A DNA stretch of 19,057 nt from Firmicutes bacterium CAG:449 (GTDB lineage: Bacteria; Bacillota_I; Bacilli_A; RFN20; CAG-449), in assembly GCA_000432895.1 (NCBI GenBank), contig FR889421.1, positions 10,621 through 29,677 on the forward strand. The letters run 5' to 3'. The notes under the pieces were generated by a model. It made no database searches. It was not told the DNA's origin and saw only the letters and a list, made by a program, of their open reading frames with translations. Every line of letters begins with the position of its first letter. Position 1 is the first letter of the stretch. The position numbers were made by a program, and so were the translations under genes. Below, piece after piece: positions 1 to 8,253 of this stretch.

Positions 1-3000
1 GGAAGTGGAAATGATAGAGATAAAATTTTAAGTGTAGAAAGTAAATTAGAGAAAATAAAATTTGAATACGATGATAATAATTTCTTGTGTAGAATTATTG
101 ATCAGTTTGGACGAGTTGTTAAATTAAATAATGGCTCTACTAATGGATATGGTTCCTTATCATTAACAATAAATGATAATCAATATCAGTTTATTAATTC
201 TAACAATATATTTTATATTAATGATATTTATGGTAAAGTTGTTAGACTATATATTGATTCAAGTAAAAAAGTTAATAAAATTGAAGAATACTTCACTGGT
301 GAAATTGATGAAATTAATGATCCTTTTAGTGGAACAATGTCAAAAGGCAATGTTTTTACTTATACTTTTGAAAATGGATTAACAACAGAAAATATTACTA
401 AAATTCATAATAATCAATATAAGAAAACTAATTTATATCAATTTGATAGTGCAGGAAGATTAATAAAGAGTGTTGATCATAAAAATAATTATGTAATTAG
501 TGACTATGATGGTCAATATTGTCTTGGGAAATACTCTTTTAATAAAAAAACTGATTTAATAATGGATATTAAAGAAAGTGGATTTTCTACATCATTTGTA
601 ATTGAAAAAGAAGATAATATCACTGGCTTTTTTGCTTATGTGATTGAACATACTGATTCTTTAGAAAACAAAAAAAGTATTGAATTTAATTTTGATATTT
701 TGAATGAAAATGAAACATTGTTAAAAAATGTTTCTCAAACATTTTATGAATATAAAAATACGATTGTTTGTACATTTATTGTTCCAAAAGGTCAAAAAAT
801 AATTTTAAGATCTAATAATAGCACCACTCTTGAAAATATTACTTCAATGTTTATTACTAGAATAAATGGTCATAAATATAGTTATGATAAAAACAATCAT
901 TTAATTAAAAGTATAAATGGATTAAGTGAAATAACATATTCTGATTATCAAAATGATAACCCAACAATAGTTACTACTCTAGATATTGAGCATAAAGAAA
1001 CAATGGTTTCAAAATTTAATTATGACGCGAATAATAATTTAACTTACCAAGAAGATTATTTAGGCAATGTTGTTGAATGTGAATATAATGGTTTAGGACA
1101 ATTATTAGTTAAAAAAGAATATAATAAAAAAGAACCAACATTATGTTTAAAACAAAGATATGAATATGATGAAAATGGTAATGTCATTAATTTAGATGGT
1201 GTATTAAATGATAAAAATGGATTAGTTCCTTCAACTGAAATAAAATACACTAGAGGATTAAAAACTAAAGTTATTTCTCCTTCCAAAACGGTTATTAATT
1301 ATGGATATGATTTTAATACAAATCAATTGCTATCAATATCTAGTGATGTTGATGGAATTAATAGTGTAAATAGATTTAATTATAAAAGAAATTTATTAAC
1401 ATCTATTGAACATGATGGATTTAAAGTAGATTATAAATATGATAAGCAAGGAAGAAGAACATCAATATTAATTAATGATAATGAATATGTTAATACAAAA
1501 TATGATGATAATTTCACATTACAAGAAGCAAATGTTTATTTTGGTTCAAAAATAACAAATACTTTTAATAATGGTTTTGTAAGTAGCAAAATTTATGATA
1601 TTGATGGTTACTTAAAAAGAGAATACAAAGATTCTAGTTATAAATCATATACTTATGATAAAAATGATAATATTACAAATATTAAATGTAGTGATTCTTC
1701 TGTAAACAAAATTTATGAATATGATAAATATAATAATGTTATAAGTGAAGTTGATTCTTCCAGATATTCAAAAACTCTTGCTTACGATACAAGAAATAGA
1801 TTAATTAAAGAAACAAATTCTTATAACTCTCATAAATTAAATTATAATTATATTTATGATGAAAATAATAAATCTTTATTAGAAAAAGTTAATTTAAGTG
1901 TTGATGATTTTTTAATTGATAAAGAATTCAAATATGATTCTTTAAATAGAATAAATTCTCAAAATTTAAAATTAAATAATAATGAATTTATTAAAGATGA
2001 ATATGAGTATTTGACTAGTGAAGACAATGCTCTTTCTTTAATTAAAGAACATAATGTATTATTTAAAGAAAATACTATAGAAACAAATTCTTATGAATAT
2101 GATATAAATGGAAACATTATTAAAGTTATAACAAACGAAGAAGAAACAAGATATCATTATGATTCATTAAACCGCTTAATAAGAGAAGATAATCCTTTAT
2201 TAGATAAAACTATTGTTTATAAATATGATAAACGAGGAAATATTTTATTAAGAAAAGAATATAAATATAGCTTAGATAATGATTTATTTGATCCATTAAA
2301 TGTTGATACATTTTTGTATAAAAAGGATAGTTTAAATGATCAATTGATTAAATATAATGATAAAAACTTTATTTATGATGATATGGGAAGACCTACAACA
2401 TATAAAGGCATGGATGTTAGATGGAATAAAGATGGTACTTTATATAACTTTGATAATAGATATTCTTATATTAGAAGAAATTTTGATGGAATGTTTTTTG
2501 AAAGAAGAATAAATAGACACCCATATGATATGTTTTTTACCATTTTAGATGGTAATAGAATTTTGTCAGACAACAAGTTAACTTTTATTTACATTCTTGA
2601 AAGACTAGTTTGTTTTATTTATAATGGAGCTAGATATTTTTATCAAAGAAATATTCAAGGTGATATCACCGCTATATATAATGAAGATGGTAATTTAGTA
2701 AATAAATATGTATATGATGCATATGGACGACATAAAGTATTAACGTCAACACTTGAAGAAGATTTAGATGAATCGTCAGTTGGTAATTTGAATCCATTTA
2801 GATATAGAGGATATTACTATGATAGAGTATTAGGATTATATTTCTTAACAAGTAGATATTATGATCCTGAAATTGGAAGATTTATTTCACCAGATTCATT
2901 AGAATATTTAAATCCTGAAAATGTTAATGGATTAAATTTATATTCTTATTGTAATAATGATCCTGTGAATTATTCTGATGGATCCGGACATATGCCTGAG

Positions 3001-3597
3001 TGGTTATCTACAACATTAAAAATTGTTGGTGGCGTTGCTATTATTGCGGGTTGCATAGTTGGTTCAATTTTTACTGGTGGTACCTTATCTGTAGTATTGG
3101 CAGGAGCAGCTATCGGAGCTGCAACTGGTGGTATTGGTGCTGGTATTTCAACTGCTGTTTCAGGTGGAAATATCAATGATTTTGCAAATGCATTTTTAAT
3201 GAGTACTTTAACTGGTGCTATCAGTGGAGCAGTTGCATCGAGTCCTTTAGGAGTAGGAATTCAAATGGGTATTAACTCTGTTCTAAACATGGCTAATTAT
3301 GCTGGAACACAAGCAATGAGTGGTGGAAAAATTACATTAGGCGGATTAATTTTTAATGCTGGCGTTGGAGCAATATGTGGAAAGATTGGAAAAAATGGTT
3401 GGATGCAAGGTCAAACAACTTCTGCATTTATTGCATTTGCAGGTAAAAATGCATTAAAACATGTTGTTGGTATGGTTGGAATGGAAAGTTTGCTTAAAAT
3501 GACACTTCCAGGTATTTTCATTGGAGGTATAGGAGGAGGCATTTATGCTAGACTTAGCTCAAGTCTTAACCCAAACGGAAATTTTATTGGATTCTGA
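1..3597 (+). CDS. Rhs/YD-repeat (WapA-like) protein, 5' end missing
   Basis: The reading frame is open from the first base, so at least 1198 residues of a larger protein are visible; the TTG at 85 is not a convincing start. Many YD-type repeats (YxYDxxGN-like, for example YEYDENGNV) fill roughly residues 100-800, interrupted near residues 160-290 by a beta-rich insert. The Rhs core signature follows, with GYYYD and RYYDPEIGRFISPD near residues 937-965 and DPVNYSDGSG at 987-996. Known Rhs and WapA proteins form a beta-cage around a C-terminal toxin released after this core. Here the last 200 residues are hydrophobic and rich in Gly and Ala, ending in a GGIGGGIYARL stretch, with no nuclease or other toxin motif that I recognise. 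They could be a membrane-acting tip, the usual pre-toxin linker, or a tail that has lost its toxin. The gene ends in TGA and overlaps the next gene. The Rhs call is firm; the toxin role is inferred. Confidence 0.9.
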   Translation, partial: GSGNDRDKILSVESKLEKIKFEYDDNNFLCRIIDQFGRVVKLNNGSTNGYGSLSLTINDNQYQFINSNNIFYINDIYGKVVRLYIDSSKKVNKIEEYFTGEIDEINDPFSGTMSKGNVFTYTFENGLTTENITKIHNNQYKKTNLYQFDSAGRLIKSVDHKNNYVISDYDGQYCLGKYSFNKKTDLIMDIKESGFSTSFVIEKEDNITGFFAYVIEHTDSLENKKSIEFNFDILNENETLLKNVSQTFYEYKNTIVCTFIVPKGQKIILRSNNSTTLENITSMFITRINGHKYSYDKNNHLIKSINGLSEITYSDYQNDNPTIVTTLDIEHKETMVSKFNYDANNNLTYQEDYLGNVVECEYNGLGQLLVKKEYNKKEPTLCLKQRYEYDENGNVINLDGVLNDKNGLVPSTEIKYTRGLKTKVISPSKTVINYGYDFNTNQLLSISSDVDGINSVNRFNYKRNLLTSIEHDGFKVDYKYDKQGRRTSILINDNEYVNTKYDDNFTLQEANVYFGSKITNTFNNGFVSSKIYDIDGYLKREYKDSSYKSYTYDKNDNITNIKCSDSSVNKIYEYDKYNNVISEVDSSRYSKTLAYDTRNRLIKETNSYNSHKLNYNYIYDENNKSLLEKVNLSVDDFLIDKEFKYDSLNRINSQNLKLNNNEFIKDEYEYLTSEDNALSLIKEHNVLFKENTIETNSYEYDINGNIIKVITNEEETRYHYDSLNRLIREDNPLLDKTIVYKYDKRGNILLRKEYKYSLDNDLFDPLNVDTFLYKKDSLNDQLIKYNDKNFIYDDMGRPTTYKGMDVRWNKDGTLYNFDNRYSYIRRNFDGMFFERRINRHPYDMFFTILDGNRILSDNKLTFIYILERLVCFIYNGARYFYQRNIQGDITAIYNEDGNLVNKYVYDAYGRHKVLTSTLEEDLDESSVGNLNPFRYRGYYYDRVLGLYFLTSRYYDPEIGRFISPDSLEYLNPENVNGLNLYSYCNNDPVNYSDGSGHMPEWLSTTLKIVGGVAIIAGCIVGSIFTGGTLSVVLAGAAIGAATGGIGAGISTAVSGGNINDFANAFLMSTLTGAISGAVASSPLGVGIQMGINSVLNMANYAGTQAMSGGKITLGGLIFNAGVGAICGKIGKNGWMQGQTTSAFIAFAGKNALKHVVGMVGMESLLKMTLPGIFIGGIGGGIYARLSSSLNPNGNFIGF

Positions 3598-3961
3598 TAT
3601 GTTAGGCACTATTATTGCCTCATATTTCTTTTTATCATTAATTCTATTTGTATCATTTGTGAATATTTATTCAGTTGATAAGTATGAATTTTTATATAAT
3701 AAACAAAAAAGTTTCTTTGAATTCAAGCATAAATTATTCTTTATAATTATGTATTCCAAGGAAAAACATATTATTTCTAAAAAAACATTTATAACTGAAG
3801 TAATAGGTTATTGTTTGTTTGTTTTATCAGTCATTATATTTGTTATTTCACTATATAAAGATGTTACAAAAGCAATTATCTTATTAGGAATTGTAGCAGT
3901 ATTTATTTTTACATTTGGTTGTATAACAGGTGATATGTATGGAAAAACTACAAAACAATGA
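3545..3961 (+). CDS. Small three-helix membrane protein overlapping the Rhs 3' end (candidate immunity protein)
   Basis: This 138-residue protein has three likely membrane segments near residues 21-43, 84-104 and 108-130, with a Lys/Phe-rich loop (about 45-80) between the first two. I recognise no family. I chose the ATG at 3545 because a perfect AGGAGG (3531-3536) lies 8 bases before it, inside the Rhs gene. The alternative ATG at 3599, just after the Rhs stop, would give 120 residues and keep all three helices but has no good ribosome binding site. The AGGAGG also encodes Rhs glycines, so it could be coincidental. The position directly behind an Rhs gene, with a 53-base overlap in another frame, is where immunity genes of polymorphic toxins normally sit. 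A membrane-located immunity protein would suit a hydrophobic Rhs tip. That role is inference. Confidence 0.7.
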   Translation: MLDLAQVLTQTEILLDSDMLGTIIASYFFLSLILFVSFVNIYSVDKYEFLYNKQKSFFEFKHKLFFIIMYSKEKHIISKKTFITEVIGYCLFVLSVIIFVISLYKDVTKAIILLGIVAVFIFTFGCITGDMYGKTTKQ

Positions 3962-4074
3962 AATATATTTTATGTTCATTAAATGCCATTTTTAATTCAT
4001 TAGCATTGATGGATTATGTTAAAGATTATATGTTGGGAGTATATCATTTATTGCTATTTGGAATGGATCTTTGA
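3958..4074 (+). CDS. Possible 38-residue peptide or gene remnant
   Basis: An ATG overlaps the stop of the preceding gene (ATGA at 3958-3961) and opens a frame of 38 codons ending in TGA at 4072-4074. The peptide starts MKYILCSLNAIFNS and is hydrophobic enough to be one membrane segment. The ATGA overlap is typical of translationally coupled genes, but there is no clear Shine-Dalgarno, and the frame breaks off abruptly before a stretch of stops. It may be a real small peptide, or the head of a gene that has decayed. I do not recognise it. Confidence 0.25.
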   Translation: MKYILCSLNAIFNSLALMDYVKDYMLGVYHLLLFGMDL

Positions 4075-4278
4075 AAGACAGCATGGAAGGTAAAATATTG
4101 TTAAAAAAATTAATAATTTACTTTTCTATAAAGCATACTCGATTAATTAAATAGATATTTAAGTATGGGATATGGCACTAATATAATATATGTTAGATTA
4201 GAAACTAAAGTTTCTTCAGCGTTGAAAGCATCTGCATATGCGATAAAGTATTTACCATGGCAAATTTGGAGAAAGAAA
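4075..4278 (+). other. Gene-poor gap with decayed-looking sequence
   Basis: No convincing gene lies here. From 4147 to 4278 the frame of the next gene stays open upstream of its start, and 4165-4278 would add 38 residues from an ATG that has no ribosome binding site. That extension reads like plausible protein (for example AIKYLPWQIWRKK) and may be the remnant of an older coding sequence, such as a lost Rhs tip. A TATAAT at 4182-4187 could be a -10 element for the gene at 4279, but no good -35 box stands at the right distance. Confidence 0.35.
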
Positions 4279-4992
4279 ATGATAAAAAATAAAGATCTTG
4301 ATATATTAAAAGCTTTAAATAAAGAACTAAAAAAATATAAAGTAAAATTGAAATTTCAATATTATGATGTATGTCCTTTTAAAGAAAACAAAATAGAAAT
4401 ATTAGAAGTGATTTTAAAGTATAGTGAATTATTTTCAAGCGTTTATAATAAAATTTTTATTTTAAGTTCATTATGTGACAAATATTATAAGGATAGTATT
4501 CCATATTTAGTAAAAATATATCATTCTTTTATTAATGATGTTTATGAAGTTCCTCTAGATGAAATGTATTTAATTCATATTTGTGATACTATGGCTAAAA
4601 TTAATGCTTTAGAATATATTGATTTGTATGAAAGTATTATTTCTTGCCCTATGACACAATCGGCAGAACCAATAATTAAAATGCTAGCAAAAGCAAATAT
4701 TGAAAAAATTGATAATATTATTTTTAATCTTATTAAAAAAGAAAATCTAATACCTAAAGCATGGCTTGGTGAACTAAATGAAGATTGTAAATATTGGTGT
4801 TCACTTGTTGCTTTAAAATGTATTGTTAATAAGAAAGATAATAAGTATTTAGAATTTTTTAAAGAATTAATTAATGATGAAGATATGAATTGGATAAAAT
4901 TTACTAATTCAAAGTATAAGGATATATTAACAATTAATTTAAAAAAACAATATAAATTGCTTGCTGAAAAAGGAATAAATAAAATTAAATAA
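4279..4992 (+). CDS. Hypothetical all-helical protein, possibly HEAT-like
   Basis: This is a 237-residue protein with no signal peptide or membrane segment, rich in Lys, Ile, Leu and Glu. Successive amphipathic helices of about 15-20 residues suggest an alpha-solenoid of the HEAT or ARM kind, but I see no diagnostic motif. I chose the ATG at 4279 because GGAGA (4268-4272) lies 6 bases upstream; the longer frame from 4165 has no ribosome binding site. It sits between the Rhs unit and two small membrane-protein genes. Helical-repeat proteins are a recurring form of immunity protein in polymorphic toxin loci, so that role is possible, but it is inferred from position and predicted fold only. Base composition is as AT-rich as its neighbours. 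Confidence 0.7.
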   Translation: MIKNKDLDILKALNKELKKYKVKLKFQYYDVCPFKENKIEILEVILKYSELFSSVYNKIFILSSLCDKYYKDSIPYLVKIYHSFINDVYEVPLDEMYLIHICDTMAKINALEYIDLYESIISCPMTQSAEPIIKMLAKANIEKIDNIIFNLIKKENLIPKAWLGELNEDCKYWCSLVALKCIVNKKDNKYLEFFKELINDEDMNWIKFTNSKYKDILTINLKKQYKLLAEKGINKIK

Positions 4993-5018
4993 TAAATATT
5001 TTTAGGAGGATATAAACT

Positions 5019-5204
5019 ATGTGGGAATTTATTAAATATTGTCTATATTGTTTATTAATGTCAATCTCTGCTGCTTTTGGAAACAATCCTGAAGGAATGA
5101 CATTTAAACACGCAATAGTCGGAGGTATTACAATGTTTGTATTATTAGGATTAGTTTTGGGCATTCTTTGGTTAATTGCAATTGTTGTTAATAAATTTAG
5201 ATAA
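5019..5204 (+). CDS. Small hydrophobic membrane protein, 61 residues
   Basis: A strong AGGAGG (5004-5009) lies 9 bases before the ATG, which makes this short gene believable. The protein has one clear membrane helix at about residues 30-57 and a weaker hydrophobic stretch at about 5-20, with a polar GNNPEGMTFKH loop between them and a short basic end. I recognise no family. It follows the helical protein gene by 26 bases and precedes another membrane protein by 38 bases, so the three are probably co-transcribed. It could be an accessory or immunity membrane protein of the Rhs island, or unrelated cargo. Confidence 0.65.
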   Translation: MWEFIKYCLYCLLMSISAAFGNNPEGMTFKHAIVGGITMFVLLGLVLGILWLIAIVVNKFR

Positions 5205-5242
5205 AATGCAACTTACAAGGTTTATATAGGAGATAGATTTTA

Positions 5243-5551
5243 ATGAAAAAAGCATTAAAAATATTATTAACAATTATATTTATAATAATTTCAATTTTTG
5301 CAATTAATAATCTAATTAATAATTATTTAGATGATAGGTTGTTATTTGTAGCTCTTGCATTTACTTCATTTATTATGCATTTATTTGCATGGATTGCACC
5401 AAAAACATTTTTCAATTTATGTTGGAAAATAACTAATACTATGTCAGATAATTTTGATTATGAAACTGGCTATAGTAATTTAGAAAATTGTGATATTGGA
5501 TTATTAATTACATCTATTTTGCTATTAGGAATATCTTTTTTATTTAAATAA
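5243..5551 (+). CDS. Small membrane protein, 102 residues
   Basis: AGGAGA (5228-5233) lies 9 bases before the ATG. The protein starts with a basic MKKALK and has three likely membrane helices near residues 4-24, 33-53 and 84-101. A polar loop between the last two contains NFDYETGYSNLENCD. I recognise no family. It is the last gene before a hairpin terminator, so it closes the accessory transcript. Three-helix architecture is shared with the membrane protein at 3545-3961, but I see no clear sequence similarity between the two. Function unknown. Confidence 0.65.
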   Translation: MKKALKILLTIIFIIISIFAINNLINNYLDDRLLFVALAFTSFIMHLFAWIAPKTFFNLCWKITNTMSDNFDYETGYSNLENCDIGLLITSILLLGISFLFK

Positions 5552-5583
5552 AAATCATTAACAAAATAATAGTTATATAAAAC

Positions 5584-5632
5584 AAAGAGTTGGTTGTACT
5601 TTATTATAAATATGGTAAATCAACTCTTTTTA
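5584..5632 (+). terminator. Hairpin terminator after the accessory island
   Basis: AAAGAGTTGGTT (5584-5595) pairs with AATCAACTCTTT (5618-5629), a 12-bp stem with one G-T pair around a 22-base AT-rich loop, with T residues at the 3' edge (5627-5631). The U-tract is short and the loop long, so it is a moderate rather than ideal Rho-independent terminator. It separates the Rhs-linked genes from secA. Confidence 0.6.
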
Positions 5633-5693
5633 AAAACTATAATTCAAAATTATTAGAAATAATGTTAAAAATTAATAAAAAATTCGTATTTTA

Positions 5694-5707
5694 TGCTTAT
5701 TTAAGCA
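5694..5707. promoter_or_regulatory. Small palindrome upstream of secA
   Basis: TGCTTA (5694-5699) and TAAGCA (5702-5707) are perfect inverted repeats around TT. The centre is exactly 40 bp upstream of the centre of the larger palindrome at 5731-5750, which also has a TT centre. It may be an auxiliary binding site, or chance in AT-rich DNA. Confidence 0.25.
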
Positions 5708-5730
5708 AATTTTAATTTACTTTTCTTATT

Positions 5731-5750
5731 CTTTATCTTTTAAGATAAAG
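5731..5750. promoter_or_regulatory. Near-perfect 20-bp palindrome at the secA promoter (putative operator)
   Basis: CTTTATCTT (5731-5739) and AAGATAAAG (5742-5750) are perfect 9-bp inverted repeats around TT. The palindrome ends 3 bases before a TATAAT (5754-5759), so it covers the expected -35 and spacer region. It lies upstream of the likely transcription start and has no T-tract, so a protein-binding operator is more likely than an RNA hairpin. No regulator can be named. Confidence 0.45.
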
Positions 5751-5753
5751 TTA

Positions 5754-5766
5754 TATAATGTATAAT
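5754..5766 (+). promoter_or_regulatory. Candidate secA operon -10 elements
   Basis: Two exact TATAAT hexamers stand here, at 5754-5759 and 5761-5766. No good TTGACA-like -35 lies 16-18 bases upstream of either; the place for it is occupied by the palindrome at 5731-5750. Transcription from here would give a leader of about 30-40 bases before the secA start at 5803. Confidence 0.5.
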
Positions 5767-5802
5767 TTAAATAAACGTTTATTAAGAAAGGAACTTTTGA
5801 AT

Positions 5803-8253
5803 ATGAGTTTTTTAGATAAGTTATTAAGAATTGATGCAAGAAGATTAAAGAAAATTGAACGTATTGCGGATAAGGTTTTATCTTATGAAGATGAAATGGC
5901 AAAATTATCCGATGAAGAATTAAAAAATAAAACTCCTTATTTTAAGGATTTATTAAGTGAAGGACAAACTCTTGATGATATTCTTCCAGAAGCTTTTGCA
6001 GTTGTTAGAGAAGCTTGTAAAAGAGTAAGAAATGAATTTCCTTTTAAAGTTCAAGTTATGGGTGGTATTGTTTTACATCAAGGTGATGTAGCAGAAATGA
6101 AAACTGGTGAAGGTAAAACTTTAACTGAAACAATGCCTGTTTATTTAAATGCCTTAGAAGGTAAGGGTGTTCACGTAGTTACTGTTAATGAATACTTAGC
6201 AAGTAGAGACTGTGAATTAATGGGAAAAGTATATCAATTTTTAGGATTAACAGTTGATGTTAACTTAAGAGAAAAAGATACAAATGGTAAAAAGCAAGCT
6301 TATTTAGCAGATATTACTTATACAACTAACTCAGAATTAGGTTTCGATTATCTTAGAGACAATATGGCTCAAACAATTGAAAGACGTGTTTTAAGAGGTC
6401 TTCATTATGCAATTGTTGATGAAGCTGACTCTATTTTAATTGATGAATCAAGAACTCCTTTAATTATTTCTGGTGGTGAAAGAGCTTCCGCTTCAACTTA
6501 TATTTTTGCTGATAGATTTGTTAAATCTTTAAGAAAAGAAAAAGATTTTACAATTGATATTAAAACTAAAACTTGTGCTTTAACTGATAGTGGTGTTGAT
6601 GCTGCTCAAAAAGCTTTTAGTGTTAAGAATATTTACGACTCTTCTAATCCTGCTAACCAAGATTTAGTTCATAGAATTCAACAAGCTTTAAAAGCAAATT
6701 ATGTTATGAAAAGAAATGTTGAATATATGGTTAGTGATGGTGAAATTCATCTTATTGATCAATTCACTGGCCGTGTATTAAAAGGAAGAGAATATTCTGA
6801 TGGTCTTCAACAAGCTATTCAAGCTAAAGAAAATGTGAAGATTAAACAAGAAACTATTACTATGGCTACTATTACATATCAAAACTTCTTTGGTTTATAT
6901 GATAAGATTGCTGGTATGACTGGTACTGCTAAAACTGAAGAAGAAGAATTCCAAAAAGTTTATAATATGAATGTTGTGGTCATTCCAACTAATAAACCAT
7001 TAATTAGATGTGATGATACTGATATGGTTTATGGAACTGAAGAAGCTAAATATAAGGCTATTGTTAATGAAATTAAAAAACGTCACGCTTTAGGTCAACC
7101 TATTCTTGTTGGTACTGTTTCAGTTGAAAAAAGTGAAATGTTATCTAATTTATTAAATAAAGAAGGTCTTCCTCATGAAGTTTTAAATGCTAAAAACCAT
7201 GAAAGGGAAGCTCATATTATTGAACAAGCTGGTCAAATGGGAGCAATTACAATTGCTACAAATATGGCTGGTCGTGGTACTGATATTAAACTTGGTCCTG
7301 GAGTAAGAGAAATTAAAGATACTGCTGATGTTCATCATGCTGCTGGATTATGTGTTATTGGTACTGAACGTCACGAAGCAAGACGTATTGATAACCAATT
7401 AAGAGGTCGTTCTGGACGTCAAGGTGATCCAGGATATTCTAGATTCTTTGTATGTTGTGATGATGAACTTATTTTAAGATTTGGTTCTGATATGTTAAGA
7501 AATGCTTTCTTATCTTTAGGTGATGAAGGTTTAAATAACAAGATGGTAACAAATGCGATTACTTCTGCACAAAAGAAAATTGAAGGTCAAAACTTTGATA
7601 CTCGTAAATCTTTGATGGATTATGATGATGTTTTAAGACAACAAAGAAAAATTATGTATGAACAAAGAGATAAGGTTTTATATTCTGATAGTATTTATGA
7701 TACTATTTGTGAATATTTCCATAATACCGCTAAAAAGATTGTTAATGCTTCTTTAAATGGTGAAGAAAGAGAAAAATTCTTAGATGGTAAATTATTAAAG
7801 GCAAATCTTGAACCTAAATATTTACCAGAAGGTTCATTTAATGAAGAAGGTTATACTGATGCTCCATTAGATGAAGCTACTGATGATATTGCTGCTTTAT
7901 TATTATCTTATTATAATCAAAAAAGAAATACTTGGCCTGAAGGAGCTGCTGATCAAGTTGAAAAAATGGTTGCTTTATCAAGAATTGATCGTAACTGGAC
8001 AACTCATATTGATTCAATGTCAAAATTAAGAGAAGGTATTCATTTAAGAAGTTATGCACAAACTAACCCTTTACAAGATTACGTAAGAGAAGGTTTCCAA
8101 ATGTTTGATGAAATGATTGAAACTATTTCTGATGAAGTTACTTTAGGTTTAATTAGAGCGCAAGTAAGAGTTAAAACAGAAGCAGAAATTGCTGAAGAAA
8201 AGAAACAATTAGAAGAAGCTAATAATCCTGAAAATAAAGGAGAAGATAAATAA
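5803..8253 (+). CDS. secA: Protein translocase ATPase SecA, without C-terminal zinc-binding tail
   Basis: SecA is the ATPase motor that pushes unfolded preproteins through the SecYEG channel. The 816-residue product starts MSFLDKLLRIDARRLKKIE as in Firmicute SecAs. Visible landmarks are Walker A GEGKT (residues 102-106), TTNSELGFDYLRDN (174-187), DEAD at 206-209 within VDEADSILIDESRTPL, then TNMAGRGTDIKLGPG and RGRSGRQGDPGYSRFF of the second nucleotide-binding domain. The helical scaffold region includes RKSLMDYDDVLRQQRK. The end is acidic and lysine-rich with no CxCxSGxxYKxCC zinc motif, so the SecB/lipid-binding tail is absent, as in some other lineages. I chose ATG 5803 with AAAGGA (5787-5792) upstream; an in-frame ATG at 5758 would add 15 unrelated residues and lies in the promoter. 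The stop overlaps the prfB start by one base (TAATG). Confidence 0.97.
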   Translation: MSFLDKLLRIDARRLKKIERIADKVLSYEDEMAKLSDEELKNKTPYFKDLLSEGQTLDDILPEAFAVVREACKRVRNEFPFKVQVMGGIVLHQGDVAEMKTGEGKTLTETMPVYLNALEGKGVHVVTVNEYLASRDCELMGKVYQFLGLTVDVNLREKDTNGKKQAYLADITYTTNSELGFDYLRDNMAQTIERRVLRGLHYAIVDEADSILIDESRTPLIISGGERASASTYIFADRFVKSLRKEKDFTIDIKTKTCALTDSGVDAAQKAFSVKNIYDSSNPANQDLVHRIQQALKANYVMKRNVEYMVSDGEIHLIDQFTGRVLKGREYSDGLQQAIQAKENVKIKQETITMATITYQNFFGLYDKIAGMTGTAKTEEEEFQKVYNMNVVVIPTNKPLIRCDDTDMVYGTEEAKYKAIVNEIKKRHALGQPILVGTVSVEKSEMLSNLLNKEGLPHEVLNAKNHEREAHIIEQAGQMGAITIATNMAGRGTDIKLGPGVREIKDTADVHHAAGLCVIGTERHEARRIDNQLRGRSGRQGDPGYSRFFVCCDDELILRFGSDMLRNAFLSLGDEGLNNKMVTNAITSAQKKIEGQNFDTRKSLMDYDDVLRQQRKIMYEQRDKVLYSDSIYDTICEYFHNTAKKIVNASLNGEEREKFLDGKLLKANLEPKYLPEGSFNEEGYTDAPLDEATDDIAALLLSYYNQKRNTWPEGAADQVEKMVALSRIDRNWTTHIDSMSKLREGIHLRSYAQTNPLQDYVREGFQMFDEMIETISDEVTLGLIRAQVRVKTEAEIAEEKKQLEEANNPENKGEDK

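Noticed and set aside
85..87. TTG as the start of the Rhs gene
   Set aside because: The same frame is open to base 1 and reads like YD-repeat protein (KIKFEYDDNNFLCRI), so the true start lies outside the window.
5731..5750. The secA palindrome as a terminator
   Set aside because: The loop is only two bases and no T-tract follows on either strand; a stronger hairpin already lies at 5584-5632.
5758..5760. ATG at 5758 as the secA start
   Set aside because: It overlaps the likely -10 elements, adds 15 residues unlike SecA, and the ATG at 5803 gives the conserved N-terminus behind AAAGGA.
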